From: Spirochaetia bacterium
GTDB taxonomy: Bacteria > Spirochaetota > Spirochaetia > Treponematales > Treponemataceae
Length of the DNA: 64,000 nucleotides
Assembly (NCBI GenBank): GCA_022768865.1
Contig: JALELH010000098.1
Coordinates: forward strand, 40,792-104,791
Direction of reading: 5' to 3'
Positions 18,160 through 27,584 of this stretch are shown piece by piece (the first letter of the stretch is position 1; each line of letters begins with the position of its first letter). A model generated the notes under the pieces. That model had not been told where the DNA came from. It did not search any database and was given only the letters and a program-made list of their open reading frames with translations. Both the position numbers and the translations under genes were made by a program.

Positions 18160-18921
18160 ATGAACAAAATAAAATTAATGAGCCATCTTGTTGCTGGCTT
18201 CCCTACAGACGAACTTTCCCTTATTGCAGCCAGAGCCTTAGTTGCAGGCGGAGCAGACATACTTGAAATTCAGCTTCCTTTCAGTGATCCTAGTGCAGAC
18301 GGACCTGCCATTCAAAGTGCATGCACTGAAGTATTAAATAGAAAATATAAAACTGCAGACGGATTAAAGTTTATAGAAACCGTTCATAAGGAATTTCCGC
18401 ATATTCCCATTTATATAATGAGTTACGGCAGTCTTGTTTACACTCCCGGCATAAAAAACTTTTGCAAAAAGGCTGCTGCTGCCGGCGTTAAGGGGATGAT
18501 TGTTCCGGACCTGCCTTTTGATTTTGATGAAGGCTTGACTGAAGCCTGCAAAGAAAACGGCATGGTAAACATTCCCGTTGCAGCACCAGGCATGAGTCCT
18601 GAAAGGCTGGGTAAAATGGCAGATGCAGGCTTCCCTTATATTTATGCAGCCTTGCGCACCGGCATTACTGGAACGGAAACAAAAATTGACGAAGCTACAA
18701 TTGCTTTCCTTAAAAAAGTAAGTGCTGGCGGTTCAAAGATTTGCGGCGGATTCGGCATAAGCAGCGGAAGTCAGTCTGCACTCCTTGCTTCTTCTGTAGA
18801 AGCCGTAGTCTGTGGTTCTGTTTTTGTCCGCCTTATTGCAGAAAACAAAAACGACGGGCAAAAACTATACGAAGCCGTAAAAGCAAAAGCCATGGAAATA
18901 AGTCATTCTGGTGAAGACTAA
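18160..18921 (+). CDS. trpA: tryptophan synthase alpha chain
   Basis: 253-residue TIM barrel that cleaves indole-3-glycerol phosphate to indole. The catalytic Glu is in LEIQLPFSDPSADG and the catalytic Asp in the same motif region; the phosphate loop is in CGGFGIS and VVCGS. Slightly shorter than the 265-residue norm. Last gene of the trp operon. No strong terminator follows; a repeat-rich stretch separates it from the convergent radC gene. Confidence 0.95.
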   Translation: MNKIKLMSHLVAGFPTDELSLIAARALVAGGADILEIQLPFSDPSADGPAIQSACTEVLNRKYKTADGLKFIETVHKEFPHIPIYIMSYGSLVYTPGIKNFCKKAAAAGVKGMIVPDLPFDFDEGLTEACKENGMVNIPVAAPGMSPERLGKMADAGFPYIYAALRTGITGTETKIDEATIAFLKKVSAGGSKICGGFGISSGSQSALLASSVEAVVCGSVFVRLIAENKNDGQKLYEAVKAKAMEISHSGED

Positions 18922-18934
18922 AGTACCGGAAAAT

Positions 18935-19160
18935 CTATAAAACCATGGACGACGCAATGAAAAGTTTAGCAAAACAGCCATGCGACTCTTGCTACGCAAA
19001 AGTCGTCTTCAGAAAATTGACACGGAGGTCTTGCAAAGTTAAGCAACAATGCAAAAAGCTCCATAAAGCCATGGAGGGCGTGATGAAAGGTAAGCAAAAC
19101 AGCCCTGAGAGTTTTGCATCGCAAAACTCGGGAAAGAAAATTGACACGGAGGTCAATTTT
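18935..19160. repeat. repeat-rich stretch between trpA and radC
   Basis: About 45 bp around CCATGGACGACGCAATG (from 18935) recurs in diverged form from 19061 as CCATGGAGGGCGTGATG, each followed by AGCAAAACAGCC. The 20-bp block at 19011-19030 (AATTGACACGGAGGTC) is repeated exactly at 19135-19154. Two hairpins with 3-nt loops lie inside: GCGACTCTTGC with its complement (18982-19007), and GAGTTTTGC/GCAAAACTC (19109-19129). AAAATTGAC/GTCAATTTT at 19137-19160 can form a 9-bp stem over the radC stop. The open reading frame running through it appears to be repeat-derived. Confidence 0.75.
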
Positions 19161-19833
19161 CTGACAGTAATCCATGTTCCAGAAAACTAAAGTAGCTGTC
19201 CCTTGTAATGATTATATGGTCAAGAAAGGAAATGCCTAAAATCTTCGATGCCTTCTGAAGCTGAACTGTAGATTCTATGTCGGCATCGCTGGGGTAGCAC
19301 TGATTGCACGGATGATTGTGACAGCATATTATTCCCGATGCATGTTCTGCAACGGCACTGGCAAAAACTTCCCTGGGGTGAATCAAAGCCCTGTTTACAG
19401 TGCCCACTGAAACAACCCGTGTGCTTAAAATCTCCTGTGCGCCATTGGTTGTTATGGTTATAAAGTGTTCGGAAGGTTCAAGGCTGTATTGGCGGACATA
19501 CTGAATAATGTCTTTTGTATTCCTGACAACTGAATGCAGGTAACCGCGCCGCCGCCTGCCAAGTTCAATGGCTGCGGAAACGGCAAGAGCCCTGGAATCA
19601 CCCATGCCGGGAATTGCAGTCAGGTTTTCCATAAGGTTGTCGTCGTTGCTTGCATTGATTGCCGAAATAACCTTGTCAGAAAGCTGGGCAATGGGGTTTC
19701 CTTTAATTCCCCTGCCAAGAATCAGCATGATAAGTTCCTCATCACTAGGATAAGAAATTCCGTTTGCAAGAGTCAATTCCCGGATGTCCGGATGTCTGTT
19801 CAGGTTGCTGTAGTCACAAATTTTGTTTTTCAT
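19153..19833 (-). CDS. radC: RadC-family JAB/MPN+ protein
   Basis: 226 residues: an N-terminal helical HhH-like region (about 1-95) and a C-terminal JAB1/MPN metalloprotease-like domain (about 105-226). The metal motif is HNHP followed 8 residues later by SDAD, so the HxH and Asp ligands are kept. The usual HNHPSGDP segment is altered here to HNHPCNQCYPSDAD, with extra cysteines. Despite the family name, a role in DNA repair is not established. It is convergent with the trp operon. Confidence 0.88.
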   Translation of the reverse strand: MKNKICDYSNLNRHPDIRELTLANGISYPSDEELIMLILGRGIKGNPIAQLSDKVISAINASNDDNLMENLTAIPGMGDSRALAVSAAIELGRRRRGYLHSVVRNTKDIIQYVRQYSLEPSEHFITITTNGAQEILSTRVVSVGTVNRALIHPREVFASAVAEHASGIICCHNHPCNQCYPSDADIESTVQLQKASKILGISFLDHIIITRDSYFSFLEHGLLSEN

Positions 19834-19999
19834 TCTATATATATTATTTTAAAAAAAAATAAAAAAAGTGCACGAATTTGAAATATTTCTTAAAAAAAGT
19901 TAATAAAATTCTGCTATAAGTTCACCTTGTGTTGTTTTTAACATAAAACTTATTAACAAAAATCAGGATTTTCACTAATATCCATTCGGAGAAAAACCG

Positions 20000-20020
20000 A
20001 TGTTCCGGGGTTATAGATGA
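20000..20020 (+). other. possible six-codon leader ORF
   Basis: An ATG at 20000 preceded by CGGAG opens a reading frame of six codons. Its TGA overlaps the ATG of the next gene (ATGA), an arrangement seen in translational coupling. It may equally be chance. Confidence 0.25.
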
Positions 20021-20934
20021 AAAAATTAATTGGATTTACTTTTATATTCAGCATGATTATGTGCCTTATGTCTTGCAGCGGCAGAGAAAAAAAACTTGAC
20101 ATCCGGCTAGACGGAAAATCTTATCAGAAAACAGCTATGGTAGTTGCAATCCCTGAAGAAAAAACAGCATTAATAAAAGGCAGCGATTCCAATGCCAGTG
20201 AAATTTTTACGGAAGGACACGATGTAACTTTAAGTGCCTTTGCCATCGGCCAGTATGAAGTTACGGAAGAATTTTTTGAAGCTGTAATGGGAATAAATCC
20301 AAGTGAGGTTACGGAAGATCTGGCAGAAGATGAAAATCAGAAACTGCGTCCTGTAGAATGGGTAAACTGGTTTGAAGCAATAACATTCTGCAACAAGCTG
20401 AGCCTAAAGACGGGTCTTGAACCATATTACAGTGTTAAAGCAGACGGCAATGAAATAGACTGGAAAAACTTATCATACGATGATGCCGGTAAAGGCTGGG
20501 AAAATGTTTCATGCACAGGAAGCAATGGTTATCGTCTGCCGACAGAAGCAGAGTGGGAATTTGCTGCCCGCGGCGGAAACCAGAATGATAAGAAAAACTG
20601 GAATTATGCATATTCCGGAAGCAATTCTATAGACGAAGTTGCCTGGTATCGCGGCAACAGCGGTTTTAAAATTCATGAAGTAGGTAAAAAATCACCCAGC
20701 AAATTAAAATTATATGACATGACCGGAAATGTATGGGAATGGTGTTATGATTTGCCAGGAAATTTCAGTAAAGAAACCGTAAAAGATTCTATGGGCAACG
20801 AAAGTTCTGAACGCATAATCCGTGGCGGTGACTGGGACTTTGATGCTAGTGGAGCAGCAGTTTCTTACCGCCGCAGCGTTGATCCAGCTTTCCATACCAA
20901 CGACATTGGTTTCCGCATTGCACGGTCACTTTAG
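20017..20934 (+). CDS. SUMF1/FGE-type lipoprotein
   Basis: 305 residues. A type II signal peptide ends at the lipobox CLMSCSG. The rest is a formylglycine-generating-enzyme-sulfatase fold: IGQYEVTEEFFEAVMG, RPVEWVNWFEAITFCN, GYRLPTEAEWEFAARGG, YDMTGNVWEWC, and GGDWD...GFRIAR at the C-terminus. Most bacterial lipoproteins of this family are not sulfatase activators; they are binding or modifying proteins of unknown substrate and are expanded in treponemes. It stands alone, and no sulfatase is nearby. Confidence 0.85.
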   Translation: MKKLIGFTFIFSMIMCLMSCSGREKKLDIRLDGKSYQKTAMVVAIPEEKTALIKGSDSNASEIFTEGHDVTLSAFAIGQYEVTEEFFEAVMGINPSEVTEDLAEDENQKLRPVEWVNWFEAITFCNKLSLKTGLEPYYSVKADGNEIDWKNLSYDDAGKGWENVSCTGSNGYRLPTEAEWEFAARGGNQNDKKNWNYAYSGSNSIDEVAWYRGNSGFKIHEVGKKSPSKLKLYDMTGNVWEWCYDLPGNFSKETVKDSMGNESSERIIRGGDWDFDASGAAVSYRRSVDPAFHTNDIGFRIARSL

Positions 20935-20989
20935 CTTCTTAAATTAGTTTTTCTTAAGACATACAGGTACTACGTGCATCTTATTATTC

Positions 20990-21165
20990 GTCTATAATCA
21001 TGTTTTCCAAGGACTGTAATCATGTTGCCTGGGGACTATAAAAACGTTCTCCATGGACTATAACCATGGTCTTCATCGTCTATAAACACGTTCTCCGTGG
21101 ACCAAGAATACTCTGCTGACAGTACCTACAGTATTCTGCGGATAGTACCTGCAGCATTATGAATA
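20990..21165. repeat. degenerate tandem array 1 (22-23 bp units, about 8 copies)
   Basis: Units begin at 20990, 21012, 21034, 21056, 21078, 21100 (22-bp period), then 21122 and 21145 (23-bp). The best-conserved core is GACTATAA-N-CATGTTCTCC. Neighbouring units create CCATGG-centred dyads, so the array is quasi-palindromic. It fills the gap between two convergent genes. Unit divergence is high, which argues against recent slippage. Confidence 0.8.
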
Positions 21166-21200
21166 TAGTACTGTGGAAATACATAATCTTCCATTATAAT

Positions 21201-21992
21201 TTACTTTGCTACGATTTTCATAAACGTTCCATTGCCGCTGAACTTAAGTTCTTCACCGGCTTTTACGGCAATGATGTTTTCTTTTTCAACCACAAGTTTT
21301 GTGCCGTCACTGGATTCAACATTTACGTTATTTCCTTCAAGCAGGAACAAAAGCGTAGTTTCATCTGCTTTAAGGTTTGTTCCGCTCAAAAGTTCCAGTG
21401 CAAAGTACTTGCATGTAAAACTTTTATCAAAATGCTGAATTTCTGGCAGCATCTTTGACATGGACTTTGAACTTAAAACCTTAAGGCTTTTTTCTACATG
21501 AAGTTCCCGCCCGCGGTTCCAGTCGTAAAGCCTGTAAGTTACGTTGCTTGACTGCTGGATTTCAAGAAGCTTTATTCCGCCGCCAATGGCATGGACTGTT
21601 CCAGACGGAATAAAAATAAAGTCTCCTTTTTTAACGTTTACAAAATGCAGGTCTTTTTCCAGAGTGCCTGATTTTATGTCGTCAGCAATTTTCTGGCATG
21701 TTGCGTCGGGTTTCAGTCCGTAAACAAGCTTTGCATCAGGTGTGGCATCAAGGATATACCAGCATTCAGTCTTGCCGCGTATGCCCTTGCCTTCAAGTTC
21801 TTCTGCGTCCTTGTCGTCCGGGTGAACCTGAACGGAAAGGGTAGAGTCTGCCTTGATTACTTTTACAATGAGGGGATAGTCTGCCTTTACAAAATCAAGG
21901 AATTCTTTCTGGCAGCCGTCTATGTGCGTAGAAGCAATCCAGTCTTCATAACCCCAGATTTTAGGGCAGTGAATGGCATCAAGTTTAATCAT
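21201..21992 (-). CDS. manA: mannose-6-phosphate isomerase, class I
   Basis: 263-residue cupin-type zinc isomerase interconverting mannose-6-phosphate and fructose-6-phosphate. Metal ligands are in LSVQVHPDD (Gln, His), KTECWYILD (Glu) and PSGTVHAIG (His). PKIWGYEDW near the N-terminus is typical of the short bacterial ManA. It is the last gene of the mannan operon, 14 nt behind the GH130 gene, and feeds mannose released upstream into glycolysis. Confidence 0.94.
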   Translation of the reverse strand: MIKLDAIHCPKIWGYEDWIASTHIDGCQKEFLDFVKADYPLIVKVIKADSTLSVQVHPDDKDAEELEGKGIRGKTECWYILDATPDAKLVYGLKPDATCQKIADDIKSGTLEKDLHFVNVKKGDFIFIPSGTVHAIGGGIKLLEIQQSSNVTYRLYDWNRGRELHVEKSLKVLSSKSMSKMLPEIQHFDKSFTCKYFALELLSGTNLKADETTLLFLLEGNNVNVESSDGTKLVVEKENIIAVKAGEELKFSGNGTFMKIVAK

Positions 21993-22005
21993 TCTTTGCT
22001 CCTGC

Positions 22006-22992
22006 TTACATCATGTCGTACTTTTTGATGTAGGCGATTGTTTCGTCTACTGTCGTAAAGCAAAGTGCTGTGTTTGTGTCTGCTGCGCCATAGTAAATGG
22101 CAATGCGGTTTGTGGCAGCGTCAACAAGTGCGGCACAAGGGAACACTACGCTTGGAACAAAGCCGCGCTCTTCGTATTCTTCTTCCGGAGTAAGAAGGAA
22201 GTTCTGGCAGCGGTGGATTACTTTTGAAGGATCATTTTTATCAAGGATTGCAGCACCGATTGAATAAATGAATCCTGAGCATGTGCCTGTAACTCCGTGG
22301 TAGAACAAAAGCCATCCTTCTTCTGTTTCAATAGGAGCACATCCTGCACCGATTTTTACTGACTGCCACCATTCCTTTGATTTTCCCATTACCCACTTGT
22401 GGTTTCCCCAGTGCAGAAGGTCATCGCTTTCAGAAAGGAAAATATCGCCGAAAGGTGTGTGTCCGCTGTCTGAAGGGCGTGTAAGCATTAAATACTTGCC
22501 GTCAACTTTTCTTGGGAACAAAACACCGTTGCGGTTAAATGGCAAAAATCCGTTGCCCTTTGTAGTAAATGTCTTAAAGTCCTTTGTTGTAGCAATGCCG
22601 ATGGAAGCACCGTGGAAGTCCGTACACCATACAATGTGGTAAGTGTCATCGATTTTAATAAGGCGAGGATCGTAGGCGTAATTTGGGCTTACGTCGTTGC
22701 CTTTTTCGTCAGTGATTTTAATTGCACCGTCGCTGAACTTCCAGTTGAGTGCGTCATCGCTGAATCCGTAATAAAGGTATGGAATGCCGTTGCATGTTTC
22801 TGCACGGAATACGCCTACGAATTTGCCGTCTTTCCATGGAGCTACTGCACTGTTAAAAATGCGTGTTACGTTTGGAAGGGGATTGCGTCCGATTACAGGG
22901 TTCTTTGAATAGCGCCAGATTGGGCGGTTGTATCCTGCAGGTTTTTCTTCCCATGGCATGTTGCTGATTGTTGTTCCGATAGTCTTAATCAT
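22006..22992 (-). CDS. GH130 beta-mannoside phosphorylase (mannooligosaccharide type)
   Basis: 328-residue five-bladed beta-propeller of glycoside hydrolase family 130. Recognisable segments are NPVIGRNP, FNSAVAPW, YDPRLIKIDDTYHIVW and GAGCAPIETEEGWLLFYHG, which contain the catalytic Asp and phosphate-binding His/Lys/Arg. The length and lack of the long N-terminal helix fit the GH130_2 branch, which phosphorolyses beta-1,4-mannooligosaccharides to mannose-1-phosphate. It follows a GH130_1-type gene, as in the paired enzymes of Ruminococcus albus. Linkage preference (beta-1,4 versus beta-1,2) cannot be read from the sequence. Confidence 0.85.
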   Translation of the reverse strand: MIKTIGTTISNMPWEEKPAGYNRPIWRYSKNPVIGRNPLPNVTRIFNSAVAPWKDGKFVGVFRAETCNGIPYLYYGFSDDALNWKFSDGAIKITDEKGNDVSPNYAYDPRLIKIDDTYHIVWCTDFHGASIGIATTKDFKTFTTKGNGFLPFNRNGVLFPRKVDGKYLMLTRPSDSGHTPFGDIFLSESDDLLHWGNHKWVMGKSKEWWQSVKIGAGCAPIETEEGWLLFYHGVTGTCSGFIYSIGAAILDKNDPSKVIHRCQNFLLTPEEEYEERGFVPSVVFPCAALVDAATNRIAIYYGAADTNTALCFTTVDETIAYIKKYDMM

Positions 22993-23022
22993 GATTTACT
23001 CCTTTGCTTTGTTTACCGTTTA

Positions 23023-24207
23023 TTATTTTTTTAGAAGTTCAAGGTTCTTGCTTATAAGCTTGCATCTCTGCTGAACGCATTCTACAGAGCGGTGAGGGTC
23101 CTTTGGCGTGTTGAAGATGTAGTCTTCAAGCTGTGCAAGGGTTGTTGTTGCAACGTGAACGCGTGTATCGCTTGAAGCATAGTAAATGAAAACTTCATTC
23201 TTCTTGTTTACGATGGCACCGTTTGTAAATACTACATTGCTTACGTCTCCGACACGTTCTGCACCAAAAGGCTGAAGGAAAAGGCCTGAAGGTTCTGCAA
23301 TTACTTTTGACGGATCATTTAAATCCGTTGCAAAACAGTAAAGCACGTATCTCAGTCCTGCTGCCGTGTTTCGTACGCCGTGTGCAATGTGCAGCCATCC
23401 TTTGCTTGATTTAATGGGAACAGCACCTGCACCGTTTTTAGATTCCGTAATCGTGTGGTAAATGCGTCTGCTTGTAATTTTTTCTTCATCGATTACTGCA
23501 TGGGTAATGTCGTCGCACAAGCCAAAGCCGATTCCGCTGCCGCTTCCTGTGTCAATAAAGCTGTCCATCGGACGTGTATAGAAAGCGTATTTGCCGTTTA
23601 CGAATTCCGGCAAAAGCACAACGTTTCTCTGCTGCGGAGAATGAAGTGTCTTTAAGTTTGGCAGGCGTTCCCAGTGTTCAAGGTCTTTTGTGCGCACAAT
23701 GCCTGCTTCTGCAACGGCTGCACTTAAATCATTTACGGAAGTGTCCTTGCTTTCTGAACAGAACACGCCGTAAATCCAGCCGTCTTCATGCTGTGTAATG
23801 CGCATGTCGTAGACGTTTGTTTCTTCCGGGTTTGTGTCCGGCAGCTGAACAGGGTAGTCTCGGAACCTGAATCCGTCTATGCCGTTGTCACTTTCTGCAA
23901 CTGCAAAGAAAGATTTTCTGTCGTTGCCTTCAACGCGTGCAACAAGGCAGTATTTGCCGTTAAGCATGATTGCGCCGGAATTTAATACGGCATTGATTCC
24001 TAGGCGTTCCATAAAGAAGGGGTTTGTTTCCTTGTTAAAGTCAAACTTCCAGAAAGGCGGAATGTAATCACGGGTCAAGACCGGGTTCTTGTAGCGGCAG
24101 TAGATGCCGTTGTAAAAGTCAGTCTTTTCGTTTTTCTTGCTGATTACGTCTTCGTAGCGGTTCTGGATTTCAGCAACCTTTGCTTCAAATGTCATATTGT
24201 CTTTCAT
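23023..24207 (-). CDS. 4-O-beta-D-mannosyl-D-glucose phosphorylase (GH130_1 type)
   Basis: 394-residue GH130 enzyme. It has the longer N- and C-terminal helical extensions typical of mannosylglucose phosphorylases. Segments such as [56 protein letters not shown] and [13 protein letters not shown] match that group. It would convert mannosyl-beta-1,4-glucose and phosphate to mannose-1-phosphate and glucose. It follows the epimerase gene by 14 nt, which supplies its substrate from mannobiose, so the two form a metabolic pair. Confidence 0.9.
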   Translation of the reverse strand: MKDNMTFEAKVAEIQNRYEDVISKKNEKTDFYNGIYCRYKNPVLTRDYIPPFWKFDFNKETNPFFMERLGINAVLNSGAIMLNGKYCLVARVEGNDRKSFFAVAESDNGIDGFRFRDYPVQLPDTNPEETNVYDMRITQHEDGWIYGVFCSESKDTSVNDLSAAVAEAGIVRTKDLEHWERLPNLKTLHSPQQRNVVLLPEFVNGKYAFYTRPMDSFIDTGSGSGIGFGLCDDITHAVIDEEKITSRRIYHTITESKNGAGAVPIKSSKGWLHIAHGVRNTAAGLRYVLYCFATDLNDPSKVIAEPSGLFLQPFGAERVGDVSNVVFTNGAIVNKKNEVFIYYASSDTRVHVATTTLAQLEDYIFNTPKDPHRSVECVQQRCKLISKNLELLKK

Positions 24208-24221
24208 TTTTTACTCCTGAT

Positions 24222-25412
24222 TTATTTAATTCTGTTTATGATTTCAAAGCACATTCGGCCGTTGTGGTAAGGGCATTTCCATGGTTCAACAATTTCAAGG
24301 CTTTTGTCCGGGTTGCCGTCTTTGTCTACGGCCCAGAACCATTCGCTGCCTTCACGTTTGTCAATGATGAACTTCTTTATGTATTCCCATACGTCTAAAG
24401 ATGCACGCAGGAATTTTTCATCGCCTGATTTCTGGAATTCATTCATAAAGCCAACAACTGTTTCTGCCTGAATCCACCAGACACGCTTTTCGTTGTCTAC
24501 GCCTTTTTCGCATTCGTTCATCATGGAATGGTTTTTGTATGCAACTTCAAAAGTATGTTCTGCCATGGCTTTAGTTATGGGCGTAAGTTTCTGTGTAAGT
24601 TCTTCTACATTTAAAACTTCAAGGGCGCGGTCAATGAGCCATGAAGATTCAATGTCGTGGCCGTAAGAATACAAATCAATGATTGAATTGTAATCATCGT
24701 CCATAAAAACTTTCTGACGCCGATTGTCAGCATTCCAGATTTTATCTGCAACAAGATTCAGAATGTAAATAAGCCGTTCCTTGGCCTTTGCATTTTTTGT
24801 AACGCGGTAATATTCCGTGTATGCTTCAAGCACGTGCAGGGTGGTGTTCATCGTCCTGCTTGCAAGAACTCCGTTTTCGCTAAGCTTTTCGTTGGATTCC
24901 GGCTTAAAGTCTTTTGTAAAGGCTTCAAGATAGCCTTTTGCGTCGCAGCACTTTTCTTCTATTGTATTGAACAAAGATTCTGCTGTTTTAATTACATCCT
25001 TGTTTTTTGTAATTTCATAAAAGCTGCTTAAAGCGTAAAGGGCAAAAGCCTGGTTGTAAGTGTGCTTTGTGGAATCCAGCACGCTGCCGTCATAATTAAG
25101 TGACCAGAAAATGCCGCCGTTTTCCTTATCCATGCAATAGTTGTTCAGGAAATTCCATGCATGGTTTGCACACAGTGCAAGTTCCTTGTCTTCTAAAAGT
25201 TTATAGGCATTGGAAAAGAACCAGAGAATGCGTGAATTCAAAATGCATCCTTTGGGTGCTTTCTTGTCTAAGTTAAGGTTGTAATCCAGCAGACCATAAA
25301 AGCCTCCGAAGTCATTGTCCTTAAGTTTTTCCCAGAATGGAATTATGTGGTTTTTTAATTCTGCCTGGATTTCTGCTTTCATTCCGTTCAGGTCGTTGGC
25401 ATAGATTTTCAT
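24222..25412 (-). CDS. cellobiose 2-epimerase (AGE superfamily)
   Basis: 396-residue (alpha/alpha)6-barrel of the N-acylglucosamine 2-epimerase superfamily. The histidine motifs expected for cellobiose 2-epimerase are seen in SYGHDIESSWL and in GRMCFEIINR near the C-terminus, with KHTYNQAFALYALSSF in the first half. These enzymes epimerise the reducing end of beta-1,4-disaccharides; with mannobiose they give mannosyl-glucose. Its position between a mannanase and a mannosylglucose phosphorylase supports that substrate. Confidence 0.9.
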   Translation of the reverse strand: MKIYANDLNGMKAEIQAELKNHIIPFWEKLKDNDFGGFYGLLDYNLNLDKKAPKGCILNSRILWFFSNAYKLLEDKELALCANHAWNFLNNYCMDKENGGIFWSLNYDGSVLDSTKHTYNQAFALYALSSFYEITKNKDVIKTAESLFNTIEEKCCDAKGYLEAFTKDFKPESNEKLSENGVLASRTMNTTLHVLEAYTEYYRVTKNAKAKERLIYILNLVADKIWNADNRRQKVFMDDDYNSIIDLYSYGHDIESSWLIDRALEVLNVEELTQKLTPITKAMAEHTFEVAYKNHSMMNECEKGVDNEKRVWWIQAETVVGFMNEFQKSGDEKFLRASLDVWEYIKKFIIDKREGSEWFWAVDKDGNPDKSLEIVEPWKCPYHNGRMCFEIINRIK

Positions 25413-25421
25413 ATTTTTACC

Positions 25422-27551
25422 TCAGTCTTTTTTGTAAAGGATTACATCGTCGATATAGACTGCACCGTTGTATTTTACAAATCCTAAAGTCGGGCAGATT
25501 GTTACAAAGGTGTAAGAAGGGTTCTGGAAGAATTCCAGAGAAACTGAAACCTTGTAATATTCATTGCCGTCGTCAAGTTTTACAACAGGCACATCCTTTA
25601 AGAATGCGTTGTTTTCCTTAAGCCCTGTTTTTACCCAGCCCGGATCAAAAGCAATGTAAGGCTGAACTCCAGGAAGCTTGTCTCCTGCATCAGATTTTGT
25701 TGCATGAGGTATAGCCTTTGACTTTTCGTAGTAAATGGTAAAATCCATTTTGGCAGCCTTTGCAACTTCCTTCATTTTGCCGAACTTTACTTTAAGTTCT
25801 TCCCAGTTGTTTTCACCGGCATAGGAACAGTTTACCTTTACCATGCCGCCGTTCAATGAAGTGTGTTCTATGCTCTTTAATTCTGCCTGGTATGCGCCAA
25901 GGCTTTCTGCATTTTCCGTGCCTGTAGCAAAGTCGTATTTTTTAATGACAGAATAAGTTACCTTGTTGGAAACCGTAACTTCCTTTGCTTCAGTTTCTTT
26001 TGTTGAACCGTCGCTCATTGTAAACACAACCTTTACATTTATTTTTGAACCGTCAGGATATGTCTTTGCATTGGCAAGGGTGTCAAATTTGATTCTGTAA
26101 GTGTTTGTCTTTACGTTGTAGTTTAATGTTCTTGGAGAAGGTGCAGGCTGTCCGTCAAAGTAAAGTTCTGCTCTTTTTGCCTTTAATGTTTTGTCATCTC
26201 CACAAAGATACTTTGCAGTGATTTCGTAAACGCCTTTTATTTCCTGATTCTTTGCAGGAGACATCAAATAAAAGCGCGGCTGGCTAAGAGTTTCAGATTT
26301 TTTACCTGTTGCAAAAAGTGTTGCATAATCCTGCAAAAGGTTAGAAACACTGCTTTTGTCGTTGCGGATTCTGAAACCGTCATAGTCGTCATAAATGCCG
26401 TCTCCGCCTTCTGCCTTTTCGTAAGTGTTGGAAGAAGTTAAAATCCAGAACATGGAACCTGCAATGCCTTTTTCGTAAGCAATGGAATTCCATGCATCGT
26501 AAACGCCTAAGCGGTTTAGCTTGCCATTGGCACTTGTGCCGTATTCTTCCATGATTACAGGCTTGTTTACTTTCTTTGCAGAATCAATGTGTTTGCTGAT
26601 CCATTCTTCACCCCAGACTTCCTGGCTGTTTTCTGCAATTCCCCATGTTTCAGGGTAAAGGTGGAATGTAGCAAAATCCACTGTCTTAATCTTTATAAGT
26701 GAATCAAAATCTGAACCTTCAAAGCCGTTGTAGCAGTGCTTGCCTTCGCCGTCTACAGGTTCAAACTTTTTGTCTATCATGTAGCCTTCATCGCCTACGG
26801 CACAAAGCTGCTGCGGTGCAAGCTCTTTAACGTAAGCACTCATTTCCTTAACCCATGAAGTTAATGTCCTGCCTGAAACATCGCTTCTGTTTCTGGGTTC
26901 GTTCATAAGTTCCCATGCCATGATGGTGCTTTCTTCATTGTTGCAGATTCCTGTAAAGGAATTTTTGCGTGTAATAAGATACTTGCAGAATTCCTTATAG
27001 GCTGCCTTGCATTTAGCATTCTTATAGAATTCTTCACCATCCTTTAAGTTAAACCATTTCTGCCATGATGACGCATTTTCAATGCCGCCAAAGTCAGACC
27101 AGTAATTGTTCATGGCAATGATAAGCTTAATGTTGCGTTTCTTTGCTTCTGCAATGGTAAAGTCCAGGCGTTCAAAAGTGTCCCTAGGGTAACCGAATTC
27201 ATCCGGCTTCTTCTTTGTAGACTTTAAGGAATCTGGCACGCCGTATTTTCCTGGTTCCGTCATTCCGTAGGAATTGTGTTCCTTGTTTACGCCAAACTGA
27301 AAACCCCAGCAGCGCAGAACGCTTACACCCATTGCCTGTGCATCATCCAGGACATCCGTAATCATTTTGTCCGGGGAATAATGCATGTAATAGTTGTTTG
27401 TTCCGGCAAAGCGGAATTCCTTGCCGTCCTTTACAAACTTTCCGTCTTCTATATATACAAAGCCTTTTTCTGCAGCACTTGCTTTCTGGCATGAACATAA
27501 AAGTCCTAAGGATGCAGAAAGCACTGCCATTGCTAAACTTGTTTTTTTCAT
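25422..27551 (-). CDS. GH5 endo-beta-1,4-mannanase lipoprotein with C-terminal CBM
   Basis: 709 residues. A signal peptide ends at LLCSCQ, probably a spirochaetal lipobox. Residues about 30-410 are a GH5 barrel close to subfamily 7: FAGTNNYYMHY, VLRCWGFQ, the acid/base Glu218 in LMNEP and the nucleophile Glu in IMEEYG near 336. A beta-sandwich linker domain (about 430-525) follows, then a C-terminal domain (about 530-709) resembling CBM27, a mannan-binding module. It would cut beta-mannan outside the cell to oligosaccharides for the adjacent transporter. Cell-surface anchoring is inferred from the signal type. Confidence 0.9.
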   Translation of the reverse strand: MKKTSLAMAVLSASLGLLCSCQKASAAEKGFVYIEDGKFVKDGKEFRFAGTNNYYMHYSPDKMITDVLDDAQAMGVSVLRCWGFQFGVNKEHNSYGMTEPGKYGVPDSLKSTKKKPDEFGYPRDTFERLDFTIAEAKKRNIKLIIAMNNYWSDFGGIENASSWQKWFNLKDGEEFYKNAKCKAAYKEFCKYLITRKNSFTGICNNEESTIMAWELMNEPRNRSDVSGRTLTSWVKEMSAYVKELAPQQLCAVGDEGYMIDKKFEPVDGEGKHCYNGFEGSDFDSLIKIKTVDFATFHLYPETWGIAENSQEVWGEEWISKHIDSAKKVNKPVIMEEYGTSANGKLNRLGVYDAWNSIAYEKGIAGSMFWILTSSNTYEKAEGGDGIYDDYDGFRIRNDKSSVSNLLQDYATLFATGKKSETLSQPRFYLMSPAKNQEIKGVYEITAKYLCGDDKTLKAKRAELYFDGQPAPSPRTLNYNVKTNTYRIKFDTLANAKTYPDGSKINVKVVFTMSDGSTKETEAKEVTVSNKVTYSVIKKYDFATGTENAESLGAYQAELKSIEHTSLNGGMVKVNCSYAGENNWEELKVKFGKMKEVAKAAKMDFTIYYEKSKAIPHATKSDAGDKLPGVQPYIAFDPGWVKTGLKENNAFLKDVPVVKLDDGNEYYKVSVSLEFFQNPSYTFVTICPTLGFVKYNGAVYIDDVILYKKD

Positions 27552-27584
27552 AAAATATCCTTCAATAAAAGAAAAGTACTGAAA

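Noticed and set aside
18945..19190. Open frame of 81 codons after trpA
   Set aside because: Built from duplicated repeat blocks, overlaps the end of radC, has no ribosome site, and its translation is not protein-like.
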